Of a DNA stretch of 64,000 nucleotides, positions 1 to 11,400 are shown in pieces. The translations under genes were made by a program, and so were the position numbers. A model generated the notes under the pieces. That model saw only the letters and a program-made list of their open reading frames with translations, was not told the origin of the DNA and made no database searches. The stretch comes from Melieria omissa (lineage: Eukaryota; Arthropoda; Insecta; Diptera; Ulidiidae), in assembly GCA_963971225.1 (NCBI GenBank), contig OZ020267.1:54577590-54641589 (forward strand), in the 5' to 3' direction. Positions within the stretch are counted from its first letter, which is position 1; each line of letters starts with the position of its first letter.

Positions 1-540
1 ACGATTCAGCGTATTATTGCGGCAAACATAGGCTATAATATAAACGGTCATGCCCACTTTCCGTGCCCACTAAACTAACAAAACGAAGCTACGGTACATG
101 TTGGTAAATCAGTATTAATACCAAATGATTCCGTGTTTCATTGATGTTAACATAGGATATATAAGATTGACCACGCCCACCTGATATGTCTTTTCACCAC
201 GCCCACTATAATAACAAATCAGCCAAGGTATATTTGTTTTAGCAATATGAGTATCAAACCATTCAGCCGTTCATTGCGGCAAACATAGGCTATAATATAA
301 TCGGTCATGCCCACTTTCCGTGCCCATTTTCCACGGCAACTAAACTAACAAAACGAAGCTTCGGTACATGTCGGCAAATCAGTATTAATACCAAATGATT
401 TCGAGTTTTGTTGATGTTAACATAGGATATAGAAGATTGACCACGCCCACCTAATACGCCTTCTCGCCACGATCACTATAATAACAAATCAGCCATGATA
501 TATATGTCACAGCAATATGGGTGTCAAACGATTTAGCGAT
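1..540. repeat. diverged tandem repeat, about 257-270 bp period
   Basis: Two consecutive copies can be aligned by eye: the block starting 'attcagcg' near 4 recurs near 261, and its beginning recurs again near 531. Each copy carries the same ordered words, such as 'gcggcaaacataggc', 'ggtcatgcccactttccg', 'aacaaaacgaagct' and 'gaccacgcccacc'. Spacing is 257 then 270 bases. No reading frame is present. This is satellite-like DNA, and the left edge of the array lies outside the window. Confidence 0.8.
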
Positions 541-1410
541 TCGATAGGGGGAATGGGGTGGGTTTTTGATAAGGGGGCGTAGCACCGCCCATACAACTTA
601 AATTTTCAATATGGAATATCTTCGGAATGAGAAATCAGGCAGCATTAAAATTTGGTGCGGTGCCACCGTTTGATGTTTCGTTTCACTGGTAAAATTTTGT
701 GAGCGTTGGACAAGGGGCGTGATACTTTTTAAGCAACTCAAATGTTTTGAATAGCTTTGGAACTACAAATCACACAGATAAGAGATTTGACACAAACTTA
801 CGATTTAGATGTGACATTCGTCATAGGGATGGGGTGTGTATCGGACGAGGGGCCTGACACTGCCCATAGAAACCAAGTTTTTAATATGAAATATCTTCGG
901 AATTATAAGTCGGCAAGCATTGAAATTTGATATAGCATCATGGCTTAGACGTGTCGTTCAAGTGGTTAAATTGTATGGGCGTTGGACAAGGGGCGTGGTA
1001 CTTTTTACGCGACCTTATTATTTTCAATAACTTTGGAACTGAAAATCACACATCAAGATATTTGGCACATACTTACGATTTCGACGTGCCCTTCGACAGG
1101 GAGAGTAGGGTGGGTATTGGACGAGGGACATGGCATCGTCCATACAACCCAAATTTTTATTGTGGAATAGCTTCGAAACAATAAGCTGAAAAGCTTTGAA
1201 GTTTTGTATACCATCGTCCCATAGATGTGTCATTCTACTAACGGTATATTTTTTGCGACTAAATTTTTTGCGACTGTAACATTGGAAATATTGAATATAT
1301 ATTGAAAAATATTGAAAAAATATCATTGAAACCGGGTCACACCATTCGACTGGAGGAATGGATTGGGCATAACATAAAATAGGCGTGGCACCGCTCATAG
1401 AGTGTAGTAT
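541..1410. repeat. tandem satellite, about 140-bp monomers in about 277-bp dimers
   Basis: The block beginning with 'gggtggg' and followed by a 'cgtgg/cgtagcaccgcccata' word occurs near 554, 833, 1109 and (decayed) 1370, so the long period is about 277 bases. Between these sits a related half-unit ('gcgttggacaaggggcgtg' near 703 and 978), giving alternating monomers of about 140 bases. Each monomer ends with an 'atatcttcggaat' or 'aataactttggaact' word. The small reading frames in here are by-products of the repeat and I do not call genes. Confidence 0.75.
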
Positions 1411-2234
1411 GAATAAACTTGATTTATTGGGCCCATTGACTTCAAACTTGCGTGCAAAGCCGCAGGGCCCTACTAGTACTTTATATACTGAACACTTGAT
1501 TTGGTAGACTCCACCTGGTGAATTGTTAAGCAAAGATTTCGCAAGAAACCGCATTAGATCCAACTGGCACAGGAACTCCAGCCAAATAACCATCTTCTGC
1601 TAAATGCATTTGAGGATTGCATATTGAAGCAGGTCAACATTGGCCACGGGCCAGGCACTTATCATCAATTAGGAGCGACTTTTTGTGGCCTTAATTAAAT
1701 GAAACAGAAGAGGGCAACATGTTTTTCAAAAAGATTGCACCAAGAAGAGCCTAACAACAATATTTCTCGCTTCGGAGATGTCAAGTGGCAGCCAAGATTG
1801 TGCAATTTTATTTTTTGGAGTTTTCTCTTTAAAGTTATATAAAGTTACTCGGTTATGTTCTGTTTTATCTCTAGCGTAAGTAAATCATCTTTAAACATTG
1901 AATTATATAGATCATTCTATCGACTCAAATAAAGATTTCAAATATATCTCTAAATTTTATGTTTTTTTTTTCAAAAAAAAAAATTACCCGATATATACAA
2001 AATTGTTTGCTTCCTTAATCCATATTTTGAGTGGGTGTTTTAAAATTCGAGTATGATTTTTCATACTGTCCACTATCTAGAAAAACAGAAAACACTGTTA
2101 AGTCTGAGAGAGCGTAGGTTATACGAATAGTTACATAACCTTAACAAATAAGTTACTTCCGAATAATTGGCTTTAAAATGACTGAAATACCATTTACAGG
2201 ATTTTGATTACTCCAACTTACATATAATAAATAT
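1411..2234. other. intergenic DNA, no gene seen
   Basis: AT-rich sequence with homopolymer runs near 1960-1985. An open minus-strand stretch overlaps its beginning but runs through the satellite, and I recognise nothing in its translation. Confidence 0.6.
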
Positions 2235-2261
2235 TTTATTCTACACAAATTGTTTTTTATT
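2235..2261 (-). terminator. candidate poly(A) signals of the M13-like gene
   Basis: Two minus-strand AATAAA hexamers (read as TTTATT at 2235-2240 and 2256-2261) lie about 150-180 bases past the stop of the minus-strand M13-like gene. The spacing suits a short 3' UTR. There is no direct evidence of cleavage here. Confidence 0.45.
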
Positions 2262-2413
2262 TAAAATTAACTATTTAAAAACAAGTTTTTGTAAATTCTT
2301 TTCCAAAGTCCAGAATTAACAATATCACCTTCAGATTTCTACTAATCTTCTTGTTGCACGTCACACGTTCAGAAGCTTTCGGCGTGCGCATTCGCCTTAT
2401 CAGTTCGCTCCTT

Positions 2414-4333
2414 CTAATCGTCGCACTTGTTGATCATGCACTTGACCGGCGGGTTCATGGGCGCGTCTGCGTCGCACTGGAAGGCCTCCGCGAAGCGCGG
2501 CATGTTCATGAAGCTGCGATTGATGCGCGGCCCGTAGAGCGCATCGTTGCGGCCGCAATACTGCTGTGCCACCGCGTAGAACATCACGCGCTGCGAGTTC
2601 ATTTGGAAGTACTCCAGCACAAAGTCCTCGGCGAAGGCGAACGACTCGCCCGCCAGCCAGAAACGGTAGTCGCGATACGACTCCATGAATGCACGATAAA
2701 AGCGAAACACTGCGGCCACCTGCGGCTCGCTGGGCACCTGGAAGATGGGCGCGTCGTCAAAGTGCAGCAGCGACTGGCGCTCCAGACAGTCGAGTGCCGT
2801 ATAGAAGCCATCCGAGCTGTAGAGCAAGTCCGGCACGCTCCACAAATCGAAGCCCTGCGTGGCAAAGTAGTGAAACAGCGGACGCCGCAGCGTCAGTATG
2901 GTAAAATGCAAAAAGTGGCGCAGAAAATACAACGGATGGTTGTAGTCTTCGGGGTCAATGAATGGAGCAGCGAATGTGTGGCGCAATCGCTGCCGTCGCA
3001 GCGTGAGTAAGTTCCAATAGAAAGCGCCATCGACCAGTGGTGCAGTGTCGTAAATCTGCGTGAGATTGGTCGGATGCAGAAATGTGTTGGCGTACTGGCC
3101 GAGCAGGCGCGGCAGATTGAAGTCGCTGCGCTGCAGACGCGCATACAGAAACCGATCCCAGTACTCGCCCATTAGCACTGCTTTGCGATGCTTCTGGAAG
3201 CGGGTGCTGTGGTAGAGGTAGGTGGCCAAGGCCACATCGCGACTGAAATGCGCCTCGAAAACGCGCCAGTGCCAGTACTCCGCGAGCAGAAAATCCTCGA
3301 ATTCCTCGGTCAGCAGGAAGCAGTCGTCGTAGCGCAGCTGCTCGTACGCCTGCCAGACAATGTAATTGAATAGAATGCGCGGATGAGTGGTGCGCATCAG
3401 CGTCAGCGTGGCGCTCAGGCGCGGCACGTCGGTGGGCAGCTTGCGCGCCTGCTCCACTTCGGCGACGGTGAAATTCAAAATGCCAAAATACCACTCAAAA
3501 TACGAAACAATGGTATCGTCCACAAATATGTCCGTTGCTTCCTCGGTCCGCTCATCGGCAGCTGCCGGCGGCAGCTGTCCCCTTAACTCGCGACAGAACG
3601 TCCACAATTCGCGCGCAATCACTTCGGCCGCCTGCGACGATTGTTGAGCCATCAAAGGCTGCAGTCTTCGTTTGATGGCCGCCCAATTGTGGCAATGCCC
3701 ATCCACCGGCGCCACAAAAATTGTGCCCTCAGCAAAGTAAATCTTCAGGAAGCTGTTCACGCCGTGCGCGGCAAACTGTGCCGCCAGCTGCACCCAATCG
3801 GGCGTGGCACCCTGCATCTCCAGCTTCAGCCACTGGTAGTGCAGCAGCGGCCAGTCGGCGTTCCCCAGAAAAGGTATTTCGCGCAACATGCGTGGCCACT
3901 GCGGCTGCGGCCGATCGTGCAGCACATCGTACCGATAGCGATCCTTGCAGTCGTTGTACAGATTGCGAAGTATGTTGCCTGGCTGCGTGGCGAAATGCTC
4001 CTTGTTGGCAGCGAAAAAATGCATGCGGTCCTCGTGGTTAAACAGAAACGGCGGCACTTTCGTGTCCGTGTCGGACTCCACAACAACGAAATCTTCGCCG
4101 CCGATAGTCAGAGACACACCTTTGATGTACTCAGTGTAGTAGCCGCAGGCGTGCGCAAAAAAGTCCTCACACGGATCGGCGTCCTCGTCCAGTATGTGTG
4201 ACATTGGAACCAGATGCTCCGAATACAATGTGGCAACCTCCCTGCCTATGCTGGGCACATCGTCAACACAAGCACCAAATGTCGCTGTGGTCACTAGCGA
4301 CACTATTAGACGAGCTATGACAATTTGATGCAT
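2414..4333 (-). CDS. neprilysin-like M13 peptidase homolog, probably inactive
   Basis: Intronless frame of 639 aa. The open frame extends upstream to 4396, but I chose the ATG at 4333 because it gives a clean signal peptide: MHQIVIARL, then a hydrophobic stretch ending near TFGAC. Around residue 53 it has DPCEDFFAHACG, the classic start of the M13 ectodomain. It ends with FAEAFQC...PMNPPVKC, the classic M13 C-terminus, so the fold is complete at both ends and the length is close to the family (650-770 aa). The family's zinc motif HExxH and the ExxxD helix are absent: the region where they should sit (residue about 490) reads FHYFATQGFDLW. There is no N-terminal transmembrane anchor, so a secreted, catalytically dead protein is likely. 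Fly genomes are known to hold many such Nepl relatives, often male-biased. Codon use is GC-rich compared with the flanks, as expected for a working gene. Confidence 0.85.
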   Translation of the reverse strand: MHQIVIARLIVSLVTTATFGACVDDVPSIGREVATLYSEHLVPMSHILDEDADPCEDFFAHACGYYTEYIKGVSLTIGGEDFVVVESDTDTKVPPFLFNHEDRMHFFAANKEHFATQPGNILRNLYNDCKDRYRYDVLHDRPQPQWPRMLREIPFLGNADWPLLHYQWLKLEMQGATPDWVQLAAQFAAHGVNSFLKIYFAEGTIFVAPVDGHCHNWAAIKRRLQPLMAQQSSQAAEVIARELWTFCRELRGQLPPAAADERTEEATDIFVDDTIVSYFEWYFGILNFTVAEVEQARKLPTDVPRLSATLTLMRTTHPRILFNYIVWQAYEQLRYDDCFLLTEEFEDFLLAEYWHWRVFEAHFSRDVALATYLYHSTRFQKHRKAVLMGEYWDRFLYARLQRSDFNLPRLLGQYANTFLHPTNLTQIYDTAPLVDGAFYWNLLTLRRQRLRHTFAAPFIDPEDYNHPLYFLRHFLHFTILTLRRPLFHYFATQGFDLWSVPDLLYSSDGFYTALDCLERQSLLHFDDAPIFQVPSEPQVAAVFRFYRAFMESYRDYRFWLAGESFAFAEDFVLEYFQMNSQRVMFYAVAQQYCGRNDALYGPRINRSFMNMPRFAEAFQCDADAPMNPPVKCMINKCDD

Positions 4334-5457
4334 CGTGCTTGCGTTTTGCTCAACTTCTACGATTTTCAACAGCTCAACATCGCGTTTGTGGCCCAACTGG
4401 TGATTTTTACAAATCTATTCAACATTTTAATTGTGAATTCTCGGTGCTGATAAGCGCTGCAACTCGAAAATCTCGCAATATAAATGCAATGAAATAGACC
4501 TCATTCAAGGTCTTCATTTGTATAAACGATACAGAATAGAAATAATCGATTGTGACTTTCCTGGCTTAAAGCATCATATTTAGGCAATAATTAGCTTTGA
4601 TTTCTTCGTCAATTGACACTCAGCCCCACCAACGATTATAGTAAAACTACTATTTATTGTCACTTGATTAAATTTATTCGTATGATGAAAACTTTTGCGG
4701 CCTGTTAGGCATTTTCTGCAGCGAATAAAAAATGACAGCAGTAAACTGATCGAATGAAAATGTTATGAAAATAAATCAAATTAAATTTAAAAAAATCTAT
4801 AATTAATTGGTTGTATGTTCTCGTTCACACATCGTTTAGCACATTTTGGCCTACAACATGTGTAGTAATTAGATATCATTAATACTCGTACTTCTTACAT
4901 TTTACACATATGATAGCTGAGTGCTGATGACTTCCCTAAAAATAAACGCTGCGACTAATAAATACACTTAAAACGATTTGCGTTATAAAACTAACTACAC
5001 ATTAAATAGCAAAAGTAATCGTGTATCTCACTGCACTATTCAACAACCTTAAACATAAATATGAACCGATCCGTTGGAGTATAGCGACGTTACTGTGCTC
5101 CATTCACATTTAAATGTATTCGTATAAGTAGCTCAAGTATTTGTGTTCTACGTTGAAAGTGGTGCAAACAGTTAAATGAAACTTATACATAGTATCAATG
5201 GCACCGGCAGGGCCTTGACTAATTGGCATTTGCAATCTCAATTCCGCCAAGCACGACCATTATAAATTTAAACTTCGATTTGCAATCAATTTCAAGTCTT
5301 AAAACCTTTAAGGCAGCCGCTTTCTCCGCACGCTAACTACAATGCTAAACCTTATCGTAATCGTAAAATAAATCGTTGCGAACTTTTTCTTAACCTACTC
5401 ATCAAATACATTAACTATAAACTAAACAAATAAACAGCACCAACGTGCCGCCATGTA
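4334..5457. other. intergenic: M13-like 5' end and PEK 3' UTR
   Basis: AT-rich, no reading frame of note. The part nearest 4334-4500 must hold the leader and promoter of the M13-like gene. The part nearest 5457 is the likely 3' UTR of PEK. Several TTTATT words (minus-strand AATAAA) occur, for example near 4650 and 4672, and I cannot decide between them. Confidence 0.5.
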
Positions 5458-8400
5458 CTACTCGCTGCTGCTAAAGGTTCGACTGCGACTTAGACGCCTC
5501 ACCGCCGCCACCACTGCGGCCGCATCCGTGTCGCCCACAATCAAATCCGGCAGTTTCAGTATGTCGATCAAGCGCAGTTTCAATTCGGATGTGGCGGGAC
5601 GCTCCTCCGGCTTCTGCGACAGCATCAACGCGAGCAGCTCGTGCTCTCGCGGATACTCGCCCGGAAACTCCTTCGGATAGTGTCCGTCCCTGAGATCACG
5701 AAGCGTTACGATGCGCTCCATTTCGGTACAGAAGTAGACGAGCAGCTCGAAGAAGATCAGACCCAGCGAATAAATATCCACCTTGAAGTCATAGTGCTGG
5801 CCCCGCAACTGTTCCGGCGACATGTACAAATGGGTGCCCACCTGTTGCGTGTGGCGGGCGCACGACGGCAGGCCCGAGTTGTCGCCACACTGCGTAACCA
5901 AATTTGGTATGTCCGACATGTCGGTGACCAAACCAAAGTCACCGATTTTGATCTGACCATCTTGCGAGAAGAAAATGTTGCTGGGCTTCAGGTCGCGATG
6001 GATCAGGCCCTTCAGGTGCACATAGTCCACCGCATCCACAATCTGATGGAAAATGCTGGCAATGTGATTCTCACGATCCTCACGCCGGTTCTCACGCAAC
6101 CAGTCGCGCAAACTCTCCTTGCGACACAACTGCATCTGGATGTACAGGTAGACTTTGTTCTGCTGCGGCTTGGGCGTAAATTGCATGAGCGCTGTTGCGG
6201 GCAGCAGATCTCTGCAATCGTTGTTGTTGTACTCTTTGTTTATTTCCAAAGATTGCGGACGGCGTCGGGTCTTCGAGTTTGTCTTGTTCTCTTGGGATTT
6301 TTCTACATCGTTCTCAGTCCAAACATCTGCTTCCTTACCACCATTATTGTGGCCATCTTCGCCATTGGCAGAGCGCACAAACTCAATTTGAAATGAGTCG
6401 GACAGCTGCGTGTAGTCAATGTTTTTCCCATTCGGATGCAGTCCCAAGTCGAACGACTTGGAATGAATGTCAATAGAAATGGAATTTGTGTGTGGCCTTT
6501 TGCCGTTTACTTGTGTGCCACATTTACTTTTGCCGGCAGTGCATGCGGCCGATACCAATTCCTCACTCGCATCACTATCTTCGTCCTCCTCCCTCAGAGC
6601 CAACGACTCAGACTCGGTACGGAACACAATGCACGAGTCATCATCTTCATCGTCTACCTCGTTGATGCAATTGTTGTCCTCATGATCAGAGCTACAGGCA
6701 GTGCTGGTGACGCTCGACACCCAAGAGAGCAGCTGCTTTTTGCGCTCGACTTGCATGTGATGTTTAGGTGGATTGGAGCGCGCCCAACCGTTCTCAAAGG
6801 TGGGCAGTGTGGTACCGTCGGGTGTCTCGATTTGTATGGAAGTGGACATCTCGTGCGCCAGCCACTTGCTATCCTCCTCCTCCTGCCAACCGGGCGGTGG
6901 TGTTTCAACCCAAGCCTGACAAAGACAGAAATCTTTAATATGTTACATTCCAACAATGGCTGACATACTCATCACTGACCTGAAAGTATCGCACAATGTT
7001 CTGGTGCTCGCAATTAGCCAGCGTCTTTACTTCGCGCATCACGCGTTCGCGCGACTCTTTCTTATTGGGCAGTGTTATGCGCTTTAAAGCGTACTTGCAG
7101 TCATCCAGCTTATTCTTTGCCTCAAAGACGACGCCGAATCCGCCGCGTCCGAGGCAGCGTACCAAATCAAAATCGCTCTGAAAGCGTGAAGTAAAATGAT
7201 CGCCCGAACATGATGTCGACTCGGAGAGCGTTCGATGGCCATTCGAGAAGCCATTACTATTGCTCTTTGACGAGCCGTTGGTGGGTCCCAGCAGCGCTAC
7301 CGTCGATGCCTCGGTGGCTTCCATAGCAGTCGGCACAGGCACATGACGCTCAATCACCAAAACTTCTTGACGTTGTCGCTGGCCGATAAACAAATTCAAG
7401 AGCACAGCGGAGGTAAGGGCAATCACAGCAACCTCTTTCCACCAGAACCATAGCGAGAGTATGACAACCTTTACCGGTGCATCGATGTCATCAAGACTGA
7501 AGCCCAAATCATCGGAAACGGTTTTATTACTGGTTTCGTTTGAATTACTGCGACCATCGCCATTTTCTTCGCCACTGGCGGATCCTTTATCCTCTTCATC
7601 ATCATTGTCACATAAGGCAACGGCTTCGCCATTCAGGTCTTCGCGCCTATACAAATAGAAACCATTGCCGTTCACATATTCCGAACCATTGAGCACCGAT
7701 TGGGCGGACAGTGCAAAGTTATCCTCATCGTACGGCATCAGCTCATTGCCTTGAATGACTTCCTGCGAGTTGGGTTGTATGGTCGAAGCGCCGTTGGCCA
7801 TACCGCCGATTGTTTGTTCATTCTGAATAACTACTAGCGAATTGCTGCTGGCTGGTATGGGTCGCCAGGGTATGATCGGCATGTGCGAGTCGGTAGTCAG
7901 GTGCGTGTACAGATTGGACTTGTCCACAATCTCTCGACGCAAAGTTACTGATTCCTGCAGAAAATTTAAAATTTAGTCACTAATGGATAGCCAATGGAAT
8001 ATGGGGGCATACCTGTATGTACAGTTGTTTATCGTACATGCCTAGATAGATGGAGGGCGTAATGGAAGGAAAGGGCGAATCGAAGATGTTCTCATCCTGA
8101 TCCCACAACCACTGTGCCGAACCGAACATGTCAATGGCCTCCAGCTCATCGCCCACATTTATTCTCCAACCACTGACAATGGGATGATCGAACTGCAAGA
8201 AAACGAAATATTAACAAAACTTCTTCTTGTGCAGAACTTTACAGAATCTACACATACCTTGTACTTCCACAACAGTACATTCGGTTCAGCCTTGCTGAAT
8301 GCATAGATCAAACCATCGGGCACGATCACCTTAATATCCAAATCCAGCATGGCCATGTCCATATCACTGAACGAGCGATCGTGACACTCGTTCGACTTGA

Positions 8401-11400
8401 TCAGATCCAGTTCGTGCTGTCCCACACTGAAATTCCAACGTTCGACGCCCGAGCGCGACTCCACAGCGCGCACCGTCTGCGTCTGACGACGCACCACAAT
8501 CACATCGTCCAACAGTGGATCGTGTTCGCGAAAATAATTGTTTCCTTGGCTGGCGCCCTGTCTGCTCTCTTCATTGCTATCGCCACCTGCAGCTGTTCTG
8601 CGCTCTGCATCGGCGCGTTCTGTTGCATTCACGCAGCCGTGCATGGAGCATTCGTACAGCAACTGACCGGTGCGCGCAGACACACCGTACGTGCGCGTCT
8701 CCTTTCCACCCGAAATGACCAGATCATCAGAGAATTTCGCCGATGAGCTGAGCAAATGTTCGGTGGTTATTGGAATCGGATCGATGGACTCGCCGTCGAA
8801 TTTGTAAATGCCGCCACTAAGCGATGGAATCATGCGTACAAACTGACCATTGTTGGTGAGTTCCAGGCGATGTATGCTGGAGGAAATGAGCGGACCCGGA
8901 CCAGTCGGTATGCTCCAGCGCACTTTGCCGCTTTTGCTAGCATCCAAAGCGGTCAGACGTCCGTCTAGAGTTGATACGTACAAAAGTCTAAAACGAGAGA
9001 ATAGTGGATGTGAAAATATGTCATAAGCATTTATTTATTTATTTATTTATTATATTTTTCAATTAATAACCAAACATTGAATCTTGATATTTTAAAGGAA
9101 AATTATAATTGATTGTATGAGTAATTATAAGAAATTTGTAATACAAGTTGTTATGAACATCAGATTTAAGAAGTTAAACAGCTTGAGAAAGCTTGAAGTG
9201 GAATATCGAGCGGAATTCTGCTAGTGAAAAGTTTCAATTTTCTTGCCAATGCACAGTGATTTGTTCCATAGACAATATTCCAAAAATATAGTGTCAGAAT
9301 TTAACGATTTTGATGTCATTTGAAAGGTAAAACTCCAACTAAGAAAACCTTAAAAAAATCTGTGTAAAAAAATTATTAGTGTCTGTGCAAAAGCGGCTCA
9401 AAGTTGAAACTTTTTTCACAAAAAAATTTAAAGACATATTTTCGGTTTTTTAGTCTATTGAGTAAAAAAAATTTTAAAAACAAATGGTTACCAATAAGTT
9501 GCTAAAACTTTCAATATAGATTAAGAAATAATGTGGCCATTTTCGCTTTTAATTTTTTCTCCAAATTTGCAATTCTGAGGCTTTTACTTCACCTTTAATT
9601 CAAAACATTTTGCTAAATTAAAAATTTGAAAATTGGCAAAACTTAGAGGAAAATATGTAAAAAGTATGTGAAAGTATGTTCCTGAATTTTTTTTTAATTT
9701 TAAGAAGCATTCGTTCTTTGTCGGATAATGTAATTACATCCTCCGATATCTTCCGATCTCAGAAAATAATTCAATTTGAAAAGTGGTCTAAACACGTATT
9801 TTTCGACAAAATTTATTTTATTTATGCCTAAAAGTATGCAATCAGCATGAAAAATGTAAAAATTTGCGCAAAAGCAAAACATACATATATCACTATTGTT
9901 TTTATTGCAAAACCAAAGGGTCCTAAGACAATTTCTGTTACTCTTTGTAATTATCAATGTTGACGTTATCGATTAAATGTAAAATCTGAAAACTCTAGCC
10001 GACACACTTGGTGCTATAGCTCTCCAAAAATTACGACATGTGCAAATTTAAGTCTCAGGCATTGCCAAACTACAACAGTTTAAGAAAAAATAGAGATTTC
10101 AATTCAGCAGGCCATGATTAACTAGTATACCAAATTTTATGAAGAACGGACCACTCCTTCTAATTTTGTCGCACGGTTGTATGGAGTCGAATCACTGTGC
10201 AATGGTGACAAGTCGAATTTTGAACTCAAAATGCTTCGACCAACTATTTAAACTCTGGCAACAGCCATTTACATTAGTCTAGAAAAATCTAGATAAATCT
10301 AGAAAAGTCCGGTTAGTTCAGCGAACGTATTCAGAGAATATTAAAATTTCCAACTTTAATTGAAACTTTCCGTTGCCGTTGCTTTTCGCAAATGTTTATT
10401 CTATCTAGTTACTCAAATTTTGCTTCATGAATTATGCCATTCTGAGATAACAAAAAATATATAGAAATGGCAAAAGCAAAACATAAAGTAGAAAATACGC
10501 GATCTGTATACGAGTACATACACACAGTTGCTATTTGTTTACTTGTTTATTTAATTGTGAAGCCGAAACTTGCACGCATTCGTGGGACATTTGTACAAAT
10601 ATAAATAACTAGCAAAAGCAGCGTGTCGCGATCCCGCTGCCACTTTGTCGGTGGACAAAAGCGTTTAGGCAGCACCAAAGCACACCGAATGCTAGTGAGA
10701 ACCCCGAATGGCTCATTGGCAATACAAACAAACATTCCAAAAGAACAAAGTTCCATGATATGGCAGAAAATTTAGGAAAATACTGTAGCGAATATACCTA
10801 AAAAACAGGAAGAGGCTTGTAATCGCGCAAACGTTTTGATATGCTCAGACACAGTCGAGCGATAAACGCAAATGGCAACAATTCAGTGGTAATTTCAGTA
10901 AATGCGAAGCGCATTCATAACAAACAAACGAAGAGATAACAACGCATTTACTATAAATGAAACGAATCGTTGGCTGCCAGCCGAAACTAAATTAATAGAT
11001 ACTCGTATTTGATTATAAGTCTTCATTGGGAATAAATTAAGCGAGAGCAAGTCGTGAGAGAGTTTGGTTCACAGCAATAAGCTGTGTTATCTTTACTATT
11101 TTATGGATTTATATTTTAGCGAAATTAAATTATAAAAGACACAAGGCAGCCAATTTGGTGCGTTGTAATAGCCCAAGAATCTATTCTCATCTATGATTCC
11201 AGATATCCAAAAGTTGTTTAGATTATAGAAGAAATGTGTGCTTTCGAAGATCCCCATTGGGTCGAATGTGTTTGCCTTCCCTATCTGTTGGCGTTTTGAA
11301 GGCCTAACACTAACTTTAATTGTGTATAAAGCTTCATTTATTAGTATTTCATATTATTCATATTTCATGTATCATATTTCATATTAGTATTCATATTATT

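Noticed and set aside
1..1410. CRISPR-like regular repeats
   Set aside because: Repeat units are 140-270 bases and contiguous without unique spacers, in a eukaryotic genome. This is a satellite.
1024..1593. 189 aa minus-strand frame
   Set aside because: Runs through satellite DNA and changes character at the array edge; no recognisable protein.
2351..3010. 219 aa plus-strand frame opposite the M13-like gene
   Set aside because: It is the antisense shadow of a GC-rich coding exon; the minus strand shows clear M13 motifs and this frame shows none.
5641..6396. 251 aa plus-strand frame opposite PEK exon 5
   Set aside because: The opposite strand holds the kinase catalytic motifs. This frame is a by-product of codon bias.
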